A DNA stretch of 64,000 nt from the IMG/VR virus record IMGVR_UViG_3300036770_004143, positions 186,001 through 250,000 of that record; one strand, 5' to 3'. Source of the DNA: a virus. Numbering within the stretch: position 1 is the stretch's first letter; each line of letters opens with the position of its first letter. Positions 30,788-38,888 of this stretch are shown here, in pieces. The notes under the pieces were generated by a model that saw only the letters and a program-made list of their open reading frames with translations, was not told where the DNA came from and made no database searches. The position numbers were made by a program, and so were the translations under genes.

Positions 30788-30790
30788 AAT

Positions 30791-30910
30791 TTATTTTTTT
30801 TTACCCAATAACTGATTGATGCGGATTACCAAGTTGGCATAAAACCTTACAAAGATTTTTACACCTTTTGGTGTTTCATCTAATATTTCTTGGAAAATCT
30901 TACTCCTCAT
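30791..30910 (-). CDS. Truncated XRE-type regulator fragment, 39 aa
   Basis: MRSKIFQEILDETPKGVKIF then VRFYANLVIRINQLLGKKK. The N-terminal MKSxxFQxILDETP...VxxYADxVxRINxLL segment normally precedes a helix-turn-helix of the XRE type in Bacteroidota proteins, but here it ends at a run of nine A before the HTH. It keeps a strong promoter, so the short form may still be made. Confidence 0.5.
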   Translation of the reverse strand: MRSKIFQEILDETPKGVKIFVRFYANLVIRINQLLGKKK

Positions 30911-30931
30911 ATATTGTTGTTTTTTATTCAA

Positions 30932-30963
30932 CAAAGATATTTATAATAAATCAACAAGTCAAA
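30932..30963 (-). promoter_or_regulatory. Bacteroidota-type promoter (TTTG-N20-TATCTTTG)
   Basis: -33 TTTG at 30960-30963, -7 TATCTTTG at 30932-30939, reading toward the gene at 30791. Confidence 0.75.
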
Positions 30964-30967
30964 CAAT

Positions 30968-31342
30968 ATGAAGAAAATATTTCTTTTAATTTCACTTTTA
31001 ATTTCACTTTTTATTTCAAGCCATTCATTTGGTCAAATTCCCCAGGATAAACTATTACACTTTGGTGCTGGTGTTGGCATTGGTGCAACCATAACTTTAA
31101 CCCATAAGAAACCAAATATACATATTGGGTATGGAGAAATCATTCAAAAAAGCGTATTTGCTGGGGCTGGTATTGGATTATTAAAAGAATCCTATGATGC
31201 ATCAGTATATGGAAACAAGTATTTTGATGTTGGTGATGCTGCTGCAACCGCATTGGGTTCATTGGTTGGATCCTTAATAATATATTCCATTGTTAAAGAT
31301 AAAAAACCAAAATCAAAATACCACTTCTGTCCCCAATTTTAA
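30968..31342 (+). CDS. Exported YfiM/DUF2279-like protein, 124 aa
   Basis: Signal peptide (MKKIFLLISLLISLFISSHS, cleavage near FGQ). The mature part starts IPQDKLLHFGAGVGIGATIT, then a GAGIGLLKESYDAS block and a FDVGDAAATALGSLVGS block. D-K-x-LHF-G, G-x-x-KE-x-YD and D-D-A-AT-G are the landmarks of YfiM-like periplasmic proteins. Phage versions may act at the envelope during lysis or exclusion; role unproven. One of the few plus-strand genes in this half. Confidence 0.65.
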   Translation: MKKIFLLISLLISLFISSHSFGQIPQDKLLHFGAGVGIGATITLTHKKPNIHIGYGEIIQKSVFAGAGIGLLKESYDASVYGNKYFDVGDAAATALGSLVGSLIIYSIVKDKKPKSKYHFCPQF

Positions 31343-31375
31343 ACAGTATGTGGAATCATCTTCAAACCTTTTAAA

Positions 31376-31639
31376 CTATTTTGCTTCAAGAACCGTAAAT
31401 TCAACTACACCTGTTTTCATTGTGTAATATATGGAATAATTTATTTTATCACTATCAGTATTACTTACACTCCAATAACTATTGTTTTCAGACTTGTTAG
31501 TCCAGCTATTATTTAAGATAGCATTCATAACCATTCTATAAGGTAATTTACCAGTAAACTTTTTTTCTACACATTCAGCATATTCTTTAGTAATTTTTGC
31601 TGCGTTCAACATCCAGTTTAATTCTTTTGTAGTTACCAT
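31376..31639 (-). CDS. Unknown 87-residue protein
   Basis: ELNWMLNAAKITKEYAECVE, then a YSVSNTD-like beta-rich C-terminal half. It has a strong promoter, so likely expressed early. No family recognised. Confidence 0.6.
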   Translation of the reverse strand: MVTTKELNWMLNAAKITKEYAECVEKKFTGKLPYRMVMNAILNNSWTNKSENNSYWSVSNTDSDKINYSIYYTMKTGVVEFTVLEAK

Positions 31640-31664
31640 TTTTGTTGTTTTTATAATTGAAGTG

Positions 31665-31695
31665 CAAAGATATAAAATTATTCTGATAATGCAAA
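31665..31695 (-). promoter_or_regulatory. Bacteroidota-type promoter (TTTG-N19-TATCTTTG)
   Basis: -33 TTTG at 31692-31695, -7 TATCTTTG at 31665-31672, before the ATG at 31639. Confidence 0.75.
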
Positions 31696-31729
31696 CTTTT
31701 TTATTTTATTTTTTATACAGCGGACAAAT

Positions 31730-32260
31730 TTAAGAAAAAATGTTATTATTATTTATATCCCAAGTTCCATCATTATCAACTGATTTAATTTGGTTTGGTT
31801 CAAATGTAACATAAACACTATCTGAATCTTGATAATCTTCGTCATCAATCCAAGAATCTTTTACATTCACAAAGATAACACCATCATATTTACTTCTATT
31901 TTTATAAACATTTGCCACAACTTCTCTTGTGGAAGTACCATATTCACTCTCAATATCATCCCATTTTTTGTCTTTACAATCCAAAATTAATGGTCTTTTA
32001 ATACTCAAATAAACTTCATAAACAATTCCATCCCTAGAATACCCCTCGGCATTATAATAATCAGGAGTGAAATACGTAATACCCATAAATTCATCAAACT
32101 CTTCATATGAACCGTGATAAACAGGTAATGGTTTCCCGTTATAAGCAACTTTACTACCACTAAACCACTTCCTAAAATTATTATTTAAGTTATTTTCAAC
32201 TTCTTGTTCTTCATTCAAATATTTACGTATTGTTTTTACTATAACTTTTCTTAGTTCCAT
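31730..32260 (-). CDS. ADP-ribosyltransferase-like protein (ART-PolyVal type) with capsid-targeting-like N-terminus
   Basis: 176 residues from the ATG at 32260. N-terminus MELRKVIVKTIRKYLNE. The domain then reads KWFSGSKVAYNGKPLPVYHG, FDEFMGITYFTPDYYNAEGY, YEVYLSIKRPLILDCK, YDGVIFVNVKDSW and YVTFEPNQIKS. The KWF-GSKV, PLPVYHG, YF-----A--Y, PL-LDC and V-F-PNQIKS blocks are the ART-PolyVal pattern, in which a His of the YHG motif and later residues bind NAD. T4 injects such an enzyme (Alt). An injected ART acting on host proteins is inferred. Confidence 0.7.
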   Translation of the reverse strand: MELRKVIVKTIRKYLNEEQEVENNLNNNFRKWFSGSKVAYNGKPLPVYHGSYEEFDEFMGITYFTPDYYNAEGYSRDGIVYEVYLSIKRPLILDCKDKKWDDIESEYGTSTREVVANVYKNRSKYDGVIFVNVKDSWIDDEDYQDSDSVYVTFEPNQIKSVDNDGTWDINNNNIFS

Positions 32261-32273
32261 ATTATTAATTAAT

Positions 32274-32687
32274 TTAAACAGTATGTGGGACAACCCACCT
32301 TATGCAATCCTGGGGTTGTCTGGTTATATGCTTGTAGTTGTTGATATAACCCATCATATTTGCAGATCCAATTGCATTGGCTGAATGAACCTTAACCTCA
32401 CATACTGGTGCACCATCCATCCATTTTTCAACCAACCACTTGGTGCAATCCATTCCAGTTTTTTCTGTGATGTTGTTGTAGTCCAATGTGAAATTGTGAT
32501 ATACATTGTTATGCCACTCTTCTATGGCTGTATCACCCAAGTCGTGATCCAATGATATAAGTTTAATGTTTTCTAACCCAAGTTCAGTTATCTTGGAAAC
32601 AAATTCATCATAACTTCTAACTATAATCCATCTGATATTGCTAGTTATAGGTGTACGCACGTCATCCAAATAAATGTTATATTTCAT
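32274..32687 (-). CDS. Cyclic-phosphate-processing receiver-domain protein
   Basis: 137 residues. KYNIYLDDVRTPITSNIRWI, VRSYDEFVSKI, LISLDHDLGDTAIEEW, then KTGMDCTKWLVEK and VKVHSANAIGSANMM. LDD-R-P, W-IVR-YDEF, SLDHDLG, TG-D---WLV and HS-N--G--NM define this receiver-like family, which in other genomes accompanies RNA ligases and kinases of RNA repair. The phage also has such genes. Confidence 0.8.
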   Translation of the reverse strand: MKYNIYLDDVRTPITSNIRWIIVRSYDEFVSKITELGLENIKLISLDHDLGDTAIEEWHNNVYHNFTLDYNNITEKTGMDCTKWLVEKWMDGAPVCEVKVHSANAIGSANMMGYINNYKHITRQPQDCIRWVVPHTV

Positions 32688-32705
32688 AGTTATTAGTTTA
32701 GAATA

Positions 32706-32737
32706 CAAAGATAGTTTAATTATTTTAAATTTCCAAA
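32706..32737 (-). promoter_or_regulatory. Bacteroidota-type promoter (TTTG-N20-TATCTTTG)
   Basis: -33 TTTG at 32734-32737, -7 TATCTTTG at 32706-32713, before the ATG at 32687. Confidence 0.75.
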
Positions 32738-32741
32738 AAAA

Positions 32742-33191
32742 TTAATCCTTATACCTCCATTCATCACCTTCCACATTAACATCATATACATCATCCCAAG
32801 TTATATAATCACGTAATGTGCCTTTTGAAAAATCATATATCTTATCATTTATTGTAATCCAGTGATGGGTCATTAATGTTTGTTCATCACCATATTCATC
32901 AATATAAGGTTCATCTACTTCTATCTCACCAAATACTTTTTTAACAGTTTTGAACTCATAAATAATTGTTGAAACAATACCCTGGCAATCCCCATTTTCT
33001 TGATTATCAACAAAACTTTTCCAGGCTAAATCCAAATCACCATCATATAACTCATTAAACTCCTCTTCATCTACTAATGTTTCCATTATTAGTGATTTTT
33101 TTATTTGCTGAATTAGTTCTTCTGAATTTTCAATACTTTCATTCAAATAACCCCTTATCACACTTTTAATAGTTTGCTTCAAATCTATCAC
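32742..33191 (-). CDS. Possible papain-like protein with capsid-targeting-like N-terminus
   Basis: 149 residues; N-terminus MIDLKQTIKSVIRGYLNE. A GDCQGIVSTIIYEF segment near residue 67, MTHHWITINDKIYDFSKGTL near residue 108 and a TWDD end give the order Cys, His, Asp spaced as in transglutaminase/papain-like folds (C...H-W...YDF). Catalysis is inferred from this spacing only. A TATTTAT element lies upstream. Confidence 0.5.
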   Translation of the reverse strand: MIDLKQTIKSVIRGYLNESIENSEELIQQIKKSLIMETLVDEEEFNELYDGDLDLAWKSFVDNQENGDCQGIVSTIIYEFKTVKKVFGEIEVDEPYIDEYGDEQTLMTHHWITINDKIYDFSKGTLRDYITWDDVYDVNVEGDEWRYKD

Positions 33192-33207
33192 CTATTTTGA
33201 TTTATTT

Positions 33208-33214
33208 ATAAATA
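33208..33214 (-). promoter_or_regulatory. TATTTAT element before the gene at 32742
   Basis: GATATTTATAAATAAA on the coding strand, about 20 nt before the ATG; putative late-promoter class. Confidence 0.35.
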
Positions 33215-33234
33215 TCAGTATTTTAAATTTCTAC

Positions 33235-33453
33235 TTACTGGCAGTTTCTTTTGTTGCGTTCTGCACAAAATTTACAATTCCCTTTATGGGCAAGAAAATC
33301 TCTATTACCCCCTACTACACTTCCCACATATTCACATTCATCAATAATATAGGTTTTTATATATCTACTATTTATGGTAGATATAACTTCACCATCTTTT
33401 TCACATCCACAAATAATGATAGATGCCAATAATACATAAGCAAATTTGTTCAT
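33235..33453 (-). CDS. Small lipoprotein, 72 aa
   Basis: Signal peptide with lipobox (VLLASIIICGCEKDG; Cys17 lipidated). The mature part ends DECEYVGSVVGGNRDFLAHK then GNCKFC, a block shared by small phage proteins. Likely anchored in a host membrane, as for some exclusion or lysis proteins; role unknown. Confidence 0.65.
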   Translation of the reverse strand: MNKFAYVLLASIIICGCEKDGEVISTINSRYIKTYIIDECEYVGSVVGGNRDFLAHKGNCKFCAERNKRNCQ

Positions 33454-33454
33454 A

Positions 33455-33703
33455 TTAGTTATATTTTTTGTAAATTAATTCATAAGCACGTTCTAATTGT
33501 TTCTCCCAAGAATCTATTGGATAACCAGATGATTGTGAGTTTAAATTTTTTGACATCACCTTGAACTGGTCCGCACACCCCTCTGTTAACATTCGATACA
33601 ATGGGGCATCAACATCTTTTATTTCCAAAGCAACTTTTCTTGTTCCACTCTCAACCTCATCCATAAGTTTCTGGATAAGACGCATTTTCTCCACTATTGT
33701 CAT
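33455..33703 (-). CDS. Unknown helical protein, 82 aa
   Basis: MTIVEKMRLIQKLMDEVESG opening, SWEKQLERAYELIYKKYN end. Helical, no family recognised. Its start is 4 nt from the stop of the 55-residue gene upstream. Confidence 0.55.
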   Translation of the reverse strand: MTIVEKMRLIQKLMDEVESGTRKVALEIKDVDAPLYRMLTEGCADQFKVMSKNLNSQSSGYPIDSWEKQLERAYELIYKKYN

Positions 33704-33706
33704 ATT

Positions 33707-33874
33707 CTATGAATTATATTGGTTCATTAAGTCAGCAAAATCAAATGCTTTGTCTATATTAATAGACCTATAAACAATTCTAACATCTTTATCTTCTGCT
33801 ATGATACTTAATGCATCTTGCTCATCAACAACAAAAGCAGACGTTCCATCAAAAAGAACATAATGTAATCCCAT
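33707..33874 (-). CDS. Small protein, 55 aa
   Basis: MGLHYVLFDGTSAFVVDEQD, then AFDFADLMNQYNS. Compact alpha/beta sequence with even codon use, in line with the operon below it. No family recognised. Confidence 0.55.
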   Translation of the reverse strand: MGLHYVLFDGTSAFVVDEQDALSIIAEDKDVRIVYRSINIDKAFDFADLMNQYNS

Positions 33875-33956
33875 AGTAAAATGTTTTTAGAAATTTCCGT
33901 GAATACCACATCTTTATTTCTTTCACAAATATACACATTTTTTTTGAAACAAAAAC

Positions 33957-33963
33957 TATTTAT
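33957..33963 (+). promoter_or_regulatory. TATTTAT element before the gene at 33977
   Basis: CTATTTATAAAAAAAAAG, 13 nt before the ATG; putative late-promoter class. Confidence 0.35.
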
Positions 33964-33976
33964 AAAAAAAAAGAAT

Positions 33977-34231
33977 ATGGAAGCCAAAAATATCAAAAAT
34001 GTAAAAAAAATTAAGTATTACGAAGTTCCATTAGATGATGGAAAATTTGCATTAATGGACCAAAAGGAATTTGATAAATGGTCTGTAGGTTCACCAGATG
34101 ATGCCATTGCAAAAGCAAGTGGTCTTATTGAATATATTCTTTTTGAAATGGATGACAAGAATTATGCCATACCTGAATCAAAATTTGAAGCCTACATCAA
34201 AAAATTAAATGAAGATGCAAAAAACATATAA
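33977..34231 (+). CDS. Unknown 84-residue protein
   Basis: Starts MEAKNIKNVKKIKYYEVPLD. Alpha/beta, no family recognised. The ATG at 33977 is preferred because the longer frame (from 33881) crosses the promoter-like segment. It overlaps the phosphoesterase start by 23 nt. Confidence 0.55.
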   Translation: MEAKNIKNVKKIKYYEVPLDDGKFALMDQKEFDKWSVGSPDDAIAKASGLIEYILFEMDDKNYAIPESKFEAYIKKLNEDAKNI

Positions 34232-34943
34232 GATAATCATAATGTCAGACTTGCATCTGGGTATGAATGATTCAAAACCAAAAGAAATACTTAACTTCTT
34301 ATCCAGAATACAAACAGATACCTTAATCCTAAATGGTGATATCATTGATATTGATGCCCTAAATAGAGGAGCAAAATGGAAAAATAAACACACAAAAGTA
34401 TTATTAAAAATACTTGAAATGTCAAAGAAGACAAAAGTGGTTTATGTTAGGGGAAATCATGATGATGTTATAAAAAACTTCTTTAATGCAAGAATAGCAG
34501 GTATTGAATTTACTGATGAATATGAAATACAACTTGAAGATGATAAAAGATATTTAGTCTTACATGGTGATCAACTTGAAAACTTTGAAGGAAAACTAAA
34601 AATACTTTATCATATTGGTTCAATAATGTATGATGCATTACTAACTCTAAATAATTATTACAACATCATTAGAACAAAACTAAACCTACCCTATCACTCC
34701 CTATCCAAAGCAGCAAAAACAAATGTAAAGAAGATAATGTCATTTATATTTAAGTTTGAAACCAAGGCCATTGAACTAGCTGAAAATAGAAACTTTGATG
34801 GTATAATATGTGGTCATATCCATACACCAATAATAAAGAAAATATCCAATATAGAATACCTTAATAGTGGCGACTGGGTTGAAAATAGAACAGCATTAGC
34901 CTTGGATTCAAACAACAAATGGTCAATCCTTAATCTTGAGTAA
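34209..34943 (+). CDS. Metallophosphoesterase, LpxH-like
   Basis: 244 residues with the calcineurin-like motifs: MSDLHLG (D-x-H), LNGDIIDI (GD), VRGNHDD (GNHD), LHGDQ and CGHIHTP (GHxH). Size and the short cap helices resemble LpxH-type UDP-2,3-diacylglucosamine hydrolases. The true substrate is unknown; a lipid A or nucleotide substrate is possible. A heptose-kinase-like gene lies 700 bp away on the other strand. Confidence 0.8.
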   Translation: MKMQKTYKIIIMSDLHLGMNDSKPKEILNFLSRIQTDTLILNGDIIDIDALNRGAKWKNKHTKVLLKILEMSKKTKVVYVRGNHDDVIKNFFNARIAGIEFTDEYEIQLEDDKRYLVLHGDQLENFEGKLKILYHIGSIMYDALLTLNNYYNIIRTKLNLPYHSLSKAAKTNVKKIMSFIFKFETKAIELAENRNFDGIICGHIHTPIIKKISNIEYLNSGDWVENRTALALDSNNKWSILNLE

Positions 34944-35030
34944 TTCAAAATATTTTTTCCTAACCAATGCACCCAACTCCTGATCATTTGGTGTTTCCAA
35001 TATTTCTTTTTCTGTAATTTTTATATTCAT
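34923..35030 (-). CDS. Small protein, 35 aa
   Basis: MNIKITEKEILETPNDQELG then ALVRKKYFELLKIKD. The TPNDxxLGxxxRxxY core recurs in small proteins of T4-like phages. It is coupled to the ATPase gene upstream by an ATGA overlap and overlaps the end of the phosphoesterase gene antisense by 21 nt. Confidence 0.45.
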   Translation of the reverse strand: MNIKITEKEILETPNDQELGALVRKKYFELLKIKD

Positions 35031-35575
35031 ATAATTTGATTTAATATTCTCCCAACAGTTTCATCATCAACACTTATGGTTTCATATTTAACGCCATACA
35101 AATCCAACATATCTTTTATCTCTTTATCAATTATTATTGATTCATCCAATGTCTGAAACCTTTCCCCCTCATCATATGATGAATTTAAATTACGTTCAAG
35201 AAAATAATTAACATTATCATATCTATTAAATAAATTAACTATAAATGAATCAAATTCTTTACCATATAGAGATGATATGAAATCCCCCTCCTTCTTGTAT
35301 TTTTCCTTATAAACAAGTGCAAACAATATTGGTGAATCACATATAACAAAATCAACCTTACCATAAGACCTAACAATATTCCTATGCTGATTTGCTGTAA
35401 TATAAAACTGATCCTTTATTGCACCTGTATTTTCATCCCAAGCCAAGTTTTTGGGAAACTCATATGGATTATCAACACTAATATGTTGTTTCTTTAATTC
35501 ATACATCAAACCACTAGCAATAGTGCTTTTTCCAGCACCTGGACCAGCAAATAAATTAATTATCTGTGTTTTCAT
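35027..35575 (-). CDS. P-loop AAA-type ATPase/kinase
   Basis: 182 residues. Walker A FAGPGAGKST near residue 9, then FVICDSPILFALVY (Walker B-like, with the DSP of nucleotide kinases) and FLERNLNSSYDEGERFQ. This resembles the AAA_28/NadR-like phage kinases, which may phosphorylate a nucleotide or cofactor. Substrate unknown. Confidence 0.75.
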   Translation of the reverse strand: MKTQIINLFAGPGAGKSTIASGLMYELKKQHISVDNPYEFPKNLAWDENTGAIKDQFYITANQHRNIVRSYGKVDFVICDSPILFALVYKEKYKKEGDFISSLYGKEFDSFIVNLFNRYDNVNYFLERNLNSSYDEGERFQTLDESIIIDKEIKDMLDLYGVKYETISVDDETVGRILNQII

Positions 35576-35639
35576 TTTTTTTTTAAAATTTAAAAAAAAA
35601 GATTTATGATGTCCAGTTTCTATTGTAAAAAACTTGACA

Positions 35640-36371
35640 CTAATCTGGCAAACTTGTTCCCCTCTTTAACACAACTTTATATGCCATCTTATTTCCTGTT
35701 CTTATGGCTTCTATGATGCTTTCATTCTTATATAGGGATAATGCCAAGGCAGCGGTAAAAGTGTCTCCTGCTCCACTTATGTCAATGGTGGGGGCATTTT
35801 TCTCTTGCATGTAAACTATACCATTATGGGAAACTCCATTACCACCCATTGTTATGATAAACTTCTCTCTATTCTGATTATTAATCAAATCCTTATTGTT
35901 CTCATACTCATCCTGGTTTAGTTTAATATAATCAATGCTATTGATAATATCATCTGTTAATCTCCTCTTGCTATCCAATATGGTTGTCTTGGATTGCTTT
36001 GCTATTTTAACAATATCATCATTAGTCAAATAACCCTTATTGTAATCACTAATAATAGTGATACCATATTTGTTATCAATGTCACCATAATAAGAATCAA
36101 CATTATCCTCACCTGTGTCAACCCTTATAAAAGAATGATTGGTTTTCTCATCAACATACCTCTTCTTCTTTATCTTATTCTTCTGTGTAATTAACCTTAT
36201 GCTCACATTTGAATCCATATTAATAACATTATTATATACATTCATAGCCATCCCACCAGCCTTAACCTTATGTGTTGGAATTAATACCGGAACAGGTGCT
36301 TCTGGTGATAACCTTGTGCTTTTTGTGTAAACATATATGTCTCTACAACTTTCTCCTATTACTATAATCAT
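35640..36371 (-). CDS. PfkB-family kinase, HldE/RfaE kinase-like
   Basis: 243 residues. IVIGESCRDIYVYTKSTRLS then PEAPVPVL at the N-terminus, a GGMAMNVYNN segment, SDYNKGYLTND, TILDSKRRL, and the C-terminal ATP/catalytic signature DISGAGDTFTAALALSL. The RLSPEAPVPV signature is that of the heptose-7-phosphate kinase domain of HldE, which serves LPS core synthesis. The usual domain is about 300 residues, so this one is short; the substrate may have changed. Translation is coupled to the LRR gene at 36371. Confidence 0.8.
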   Translation of the reverse strand: MIIVIGESCRDIYVYTKSTRLSPEAPVPVLIPTHKVKAGGMAMNVYNNVINMDSNVSIRLITQKNKIKKKRYVDEKTNHSFIRVDTGEDNVDSYYGDIDNKYGITIISDYNKGYLTNDDIVKIAKQSKTTILDSKRRLTDDIINSIDYIKLNQDEYENNKDLINNQNREKFIITMGGNGVSHNGIVYMQEKNAPTIDISGAGDTFTAALALSLYKNESIIEAIRTGNKMAYKVVLKRGTSLPD

Positions 36372-37078
36372 TATCTATATATTTTTCCTTTTATAAACCC
36401 AGGTTTAATCATTTCTCTTAATTCTTCATCTGTATATTTTTCTAATTTTGTACTACCCATATACAACATACCCCCAACCTTTAAGCCTTTTGGTAATGAG
36501 GTTATTTTTATATGTCTTAAATCCAAATTACCACCAACTTTCAATCCTTCTGGTAATGATGTTATTTGTTCACAGCCAAATAATGACAAATCACGCCCAA
36601 CTTTAAAACCTTTGGGTAATGAGGTTATCTTTGTATATGATAAATCCAAATTACCCCCAACTTCCAAGCCTTCTGGTAATGAGGTTATGTTTGAATCATA
36701 TAAACTCAAATTACCCCCAACTTTCAATCCTTCTGATAATGAAGTTATATTTGTATATTCTAAATTCAAATCCATTTTAACTTTTAATCCTTTAGGTAAT
36801 GAAGTTATGTCTGTGTCGTTCAAACTCAAATGACCCCCAACTTCCAAACCTTCTGGTAATGAGGTTATTTTTGATTGTGCTAAATACAAATCACCCCCAA
36901 CTTTAAAACCTTCTGGTAATGAGGTTATATTTGTATATTCTAAATCCAAATCACCTTCAATGGTTAAATCTTTCTCTGTTAACGGTATATCATTCATATG
37001 TTTCCACAAAAATGGTGCTCTACGCTTCTCCTTCTCTTCAAGGAACTCAAATATTCTTTTTAATTGTTCTTCTTCCAT
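36371..37078 (-). CDS. Leucine-rich-repeat protein, 8 repeats
   Basis: 235 residues. Repeats of the form ITSLPEGLKVGGNLDLSYTK form a curved solenoid, usually a protein-binding surface. Last of the run; TAATG-coupled to the kinase at 35640 (sharing 1 nt). Confidence 0.85.
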   Translation of the reverse strand: MEEEQLKRIFEFLEEKEKRRAPFLWKHMNDIPLTEKDLTIEGDLDLEYTNITSLPEGFKVGGDLYLAQSKITSLPEGLEVGGHLSLNDTDITSLPKGLKVKMDLNLEYTNITSLSEGLKVGGNLSLYDSNITSLPEGLEVGGNLDLSYTKITSLPKGFKVGRDLSLFGCEQITSLPEGLKVGGNLDLRHIKITSLPKGLKVGGMLYMGSTKLEKYTDEELREMIKPGFIKGKIYR

Positions 37079-37605
37079 TATCTATATATATTTCCTTTTA
37101 TAAACCCAGGTTTAATCATGTCTCTTATCTCATCATCTGTGTATTTGGCTAAATTTGTTCCATAAATATACAAATATGTACCAACCTCCAATCCTTTTGG
37201 TAATGAAGTTATTTTTGTATGTCTTAAATCCAAATTACCGCCAACTTTCAATCCTTCTGGTAATGATGTTATTTGTTCACAGCCAAATAACGACAAGTCA
37301 CGCCCAACTTTAAAACCTTCTGGTAGTGAAGTTATTTTACTATTTTTTAAATATATTATACCATCAACTTTTAAACTTTTTGGTAATGAGGTTATGGCTA
37401 AACCAATCAAACTCAAGGAACCCCCCACTTCCAATCCTTCTGGCAATGATGTTATTTTTGAACCTTTTAAATTCAAATTACCTTTAACAATTAATTCTTC
37501 TTTTGTTAATGGCATTTCATTCTTAAATTTCCATAAAAATGGTACTTTGTGACCTTCCTTCTCTTCAAGGAACTCAAATATTCTTTTTAGTTGTTCTTCT
37601 TCCAT
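37078..37605 (-). CDS. Leucine-rich-repeat protein, 5 repeats
   Basis: 175 residues. It carries a LSLFGCEQITSLPEGLKVGG block identical to that in the gene at 36371, which points to gene conversion or recent duplication. Confidence 0.85.
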   Translation of the reverse strand: MEEEQLKRIFEFLEEKEGHKVPFLWKFKNEMPLTKEELIVKGNLNLKGSKITSLPEGLEVGGSLSLIGLAITSLPKSLKVDGIIYLKNSKITSLPEGFKVGRDLSLFGCEQITSLPEGLKVGGNLDLRHTKITSLPKGLEVGTYLYIYGTNLAKYTDDEIRDMIKPGFIKGNIYR

Positions 37606-38369
37606 TATCTTACTATTCTTCCGTTTATAAACCCAGGTTTAATCATTTCTCTTAATTCTTCATCATCTAAATCCATTGCAAATACACTTGCTCGGATAAA
37701 TAAATCACCCCCAACTTGCAAACCTTTTGGAATCGGTGTCACATTGGTGTTATATATATTTAAATACCCACCAACTTTTAATCCTTCTGGTAATGAAATA
37801 GTCCCCAACCCAGTTAAATCCAAATCACCTTTAATATCCAAAGTGTTAGTAATAAAAGTTTTTGAAGTTATTAATCCACCAATTTTTAAACCATTTGGTA
37901 TTTTTGTTAACCTATCTAATTCTGTGTATTTCACAATTAAAATACCCCCAACTTGCAAACCTTTTGGAAGTGATTCCACTTGTGTATCTGATAAATCCAA
38001 AGAACCACCAACTTGCAAATCTTCTGGTAATGAGGTTATGTTTGCATATGATAAAGTTAAATCAACCCCAACTTTTAATCCCCTTGGTAATGATTTTATA
38101 AGACTATGATCCAAATATAGGCTACCACCAACTTCCAAACCTTCTGGTAATGTTTCTATATCTGATTCAGTTAAATTCAAATCACCTCCAACTTTCAATC
38201 CTTCTGGTAGTGATTCTATATTTGAATCTGAAAAATCCAAATCACCTTTAACATTTAAATCTTCTTCTGTTAATGGTTGATTATTTATTAACTTCCAAAT
38301 AAATGGCACTTTATGTTCTCCTTTTCCTTCAAGGAATTCAAATATTCTTTTTAGTTGCTCTTTTTCCAT
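37605..38369 (-). CDS. Leucine-rich-repeat protein, about 8 repeats
   Basis: 254 residues. One repeat is degenerate (DRLTKIPNGLKIGGLI). The C-cap DDEELREMIKPGFINGRIVR differs slightly from the others. Confidence 0.85.
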   Translation of the reverse strand: MEKEQLKRIFEFLEGKGEHKVPFIWKLINNQPLTEEDLNVKGDLDFSDSNIESLPEGLKVGGDLNLTESDIETLPEGLEVGGSLYLDHSLIKSLPRGLKVGVDLTLSYANITSLPEDLQVGGSLDLSDTQVESLPKGLQVGGILIVKYTELDRLTKIPNGLKIGGLITSKTFITNTLDIKGDLDLTGLGTISLPEGLKVGGYLNIYNTNVTPIPKGLQVGGDLFIRASVFAMDLDDEELREMIKPGFINGRIVR

Positions 38370-38372
38370 AAG

Positions 38373-38888
38373 TTACTCCCATTCATCATCTATTTCTCCA
38401 CCCACTTGGCCACCAGTTGATTCAATCTTGTTATATAACTGATCAACTGTATATGATTTGGCAAGTGGAGTATTAGCAATATAAAAATTATTATAAATGT
38501 ACAAATTATTTGGCACATTTGTTATTTCATTACATCCCATAATATATAAATTCTGCCCAACATACAAATTGTCTGGAAGACTTGATATATTAGTATAATC
38601 TAAATATAAATCATCTTGAACATATAATCTATCTGGTAGATTTATTAACTCTTTGCAAAAACTCAAGTTCATTGTACCCTTAATATATAAGTCATTTGGC
38701 AATTTTCTTATATCAGAATTATTTACATCTAAATAACCATCATATACATATCTTTTATCACTTGAATATGCTTCAAGTTCATCAACCAAATCTTGCTTAA
38801 GAATGAAGTTTACCATTCTTATAGGTTGATCCACATTCTCTCTCTCTTTGAGAAATTTGAATATCTTGCTTAATTGTTCTGCTCTCAT
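38373..38888 (-). CDS. Divergent leucine-rich-repeat protein, 4 repeats
   Basis: 171 residues. Repeats read LPNDLYIKGTMNLSF rather than SLPEGL, and the usual PGFIKG C-cap is replaced by an acidic GGEIDDEWE end. The N-cap (MRAEQLSKIFKFLKERE) is still recognisable. Confidence 0.8.
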   Translation of the reverse strand: MRAEQLSKIFKFLKERENVDQPIRMVNFILKQDLVDELEAYSSDKRYVYDGYLDVNNSDIRKLPNDLYIKGTMNLSFCKELINLPDRLYVQDDLYLDYTNISSLPDNLYVGQNLYIMGCNEITNVPNNLYIYNNFYIANTPLAKSYTVDQLYNKIESTGGQVGGEIDDEWE

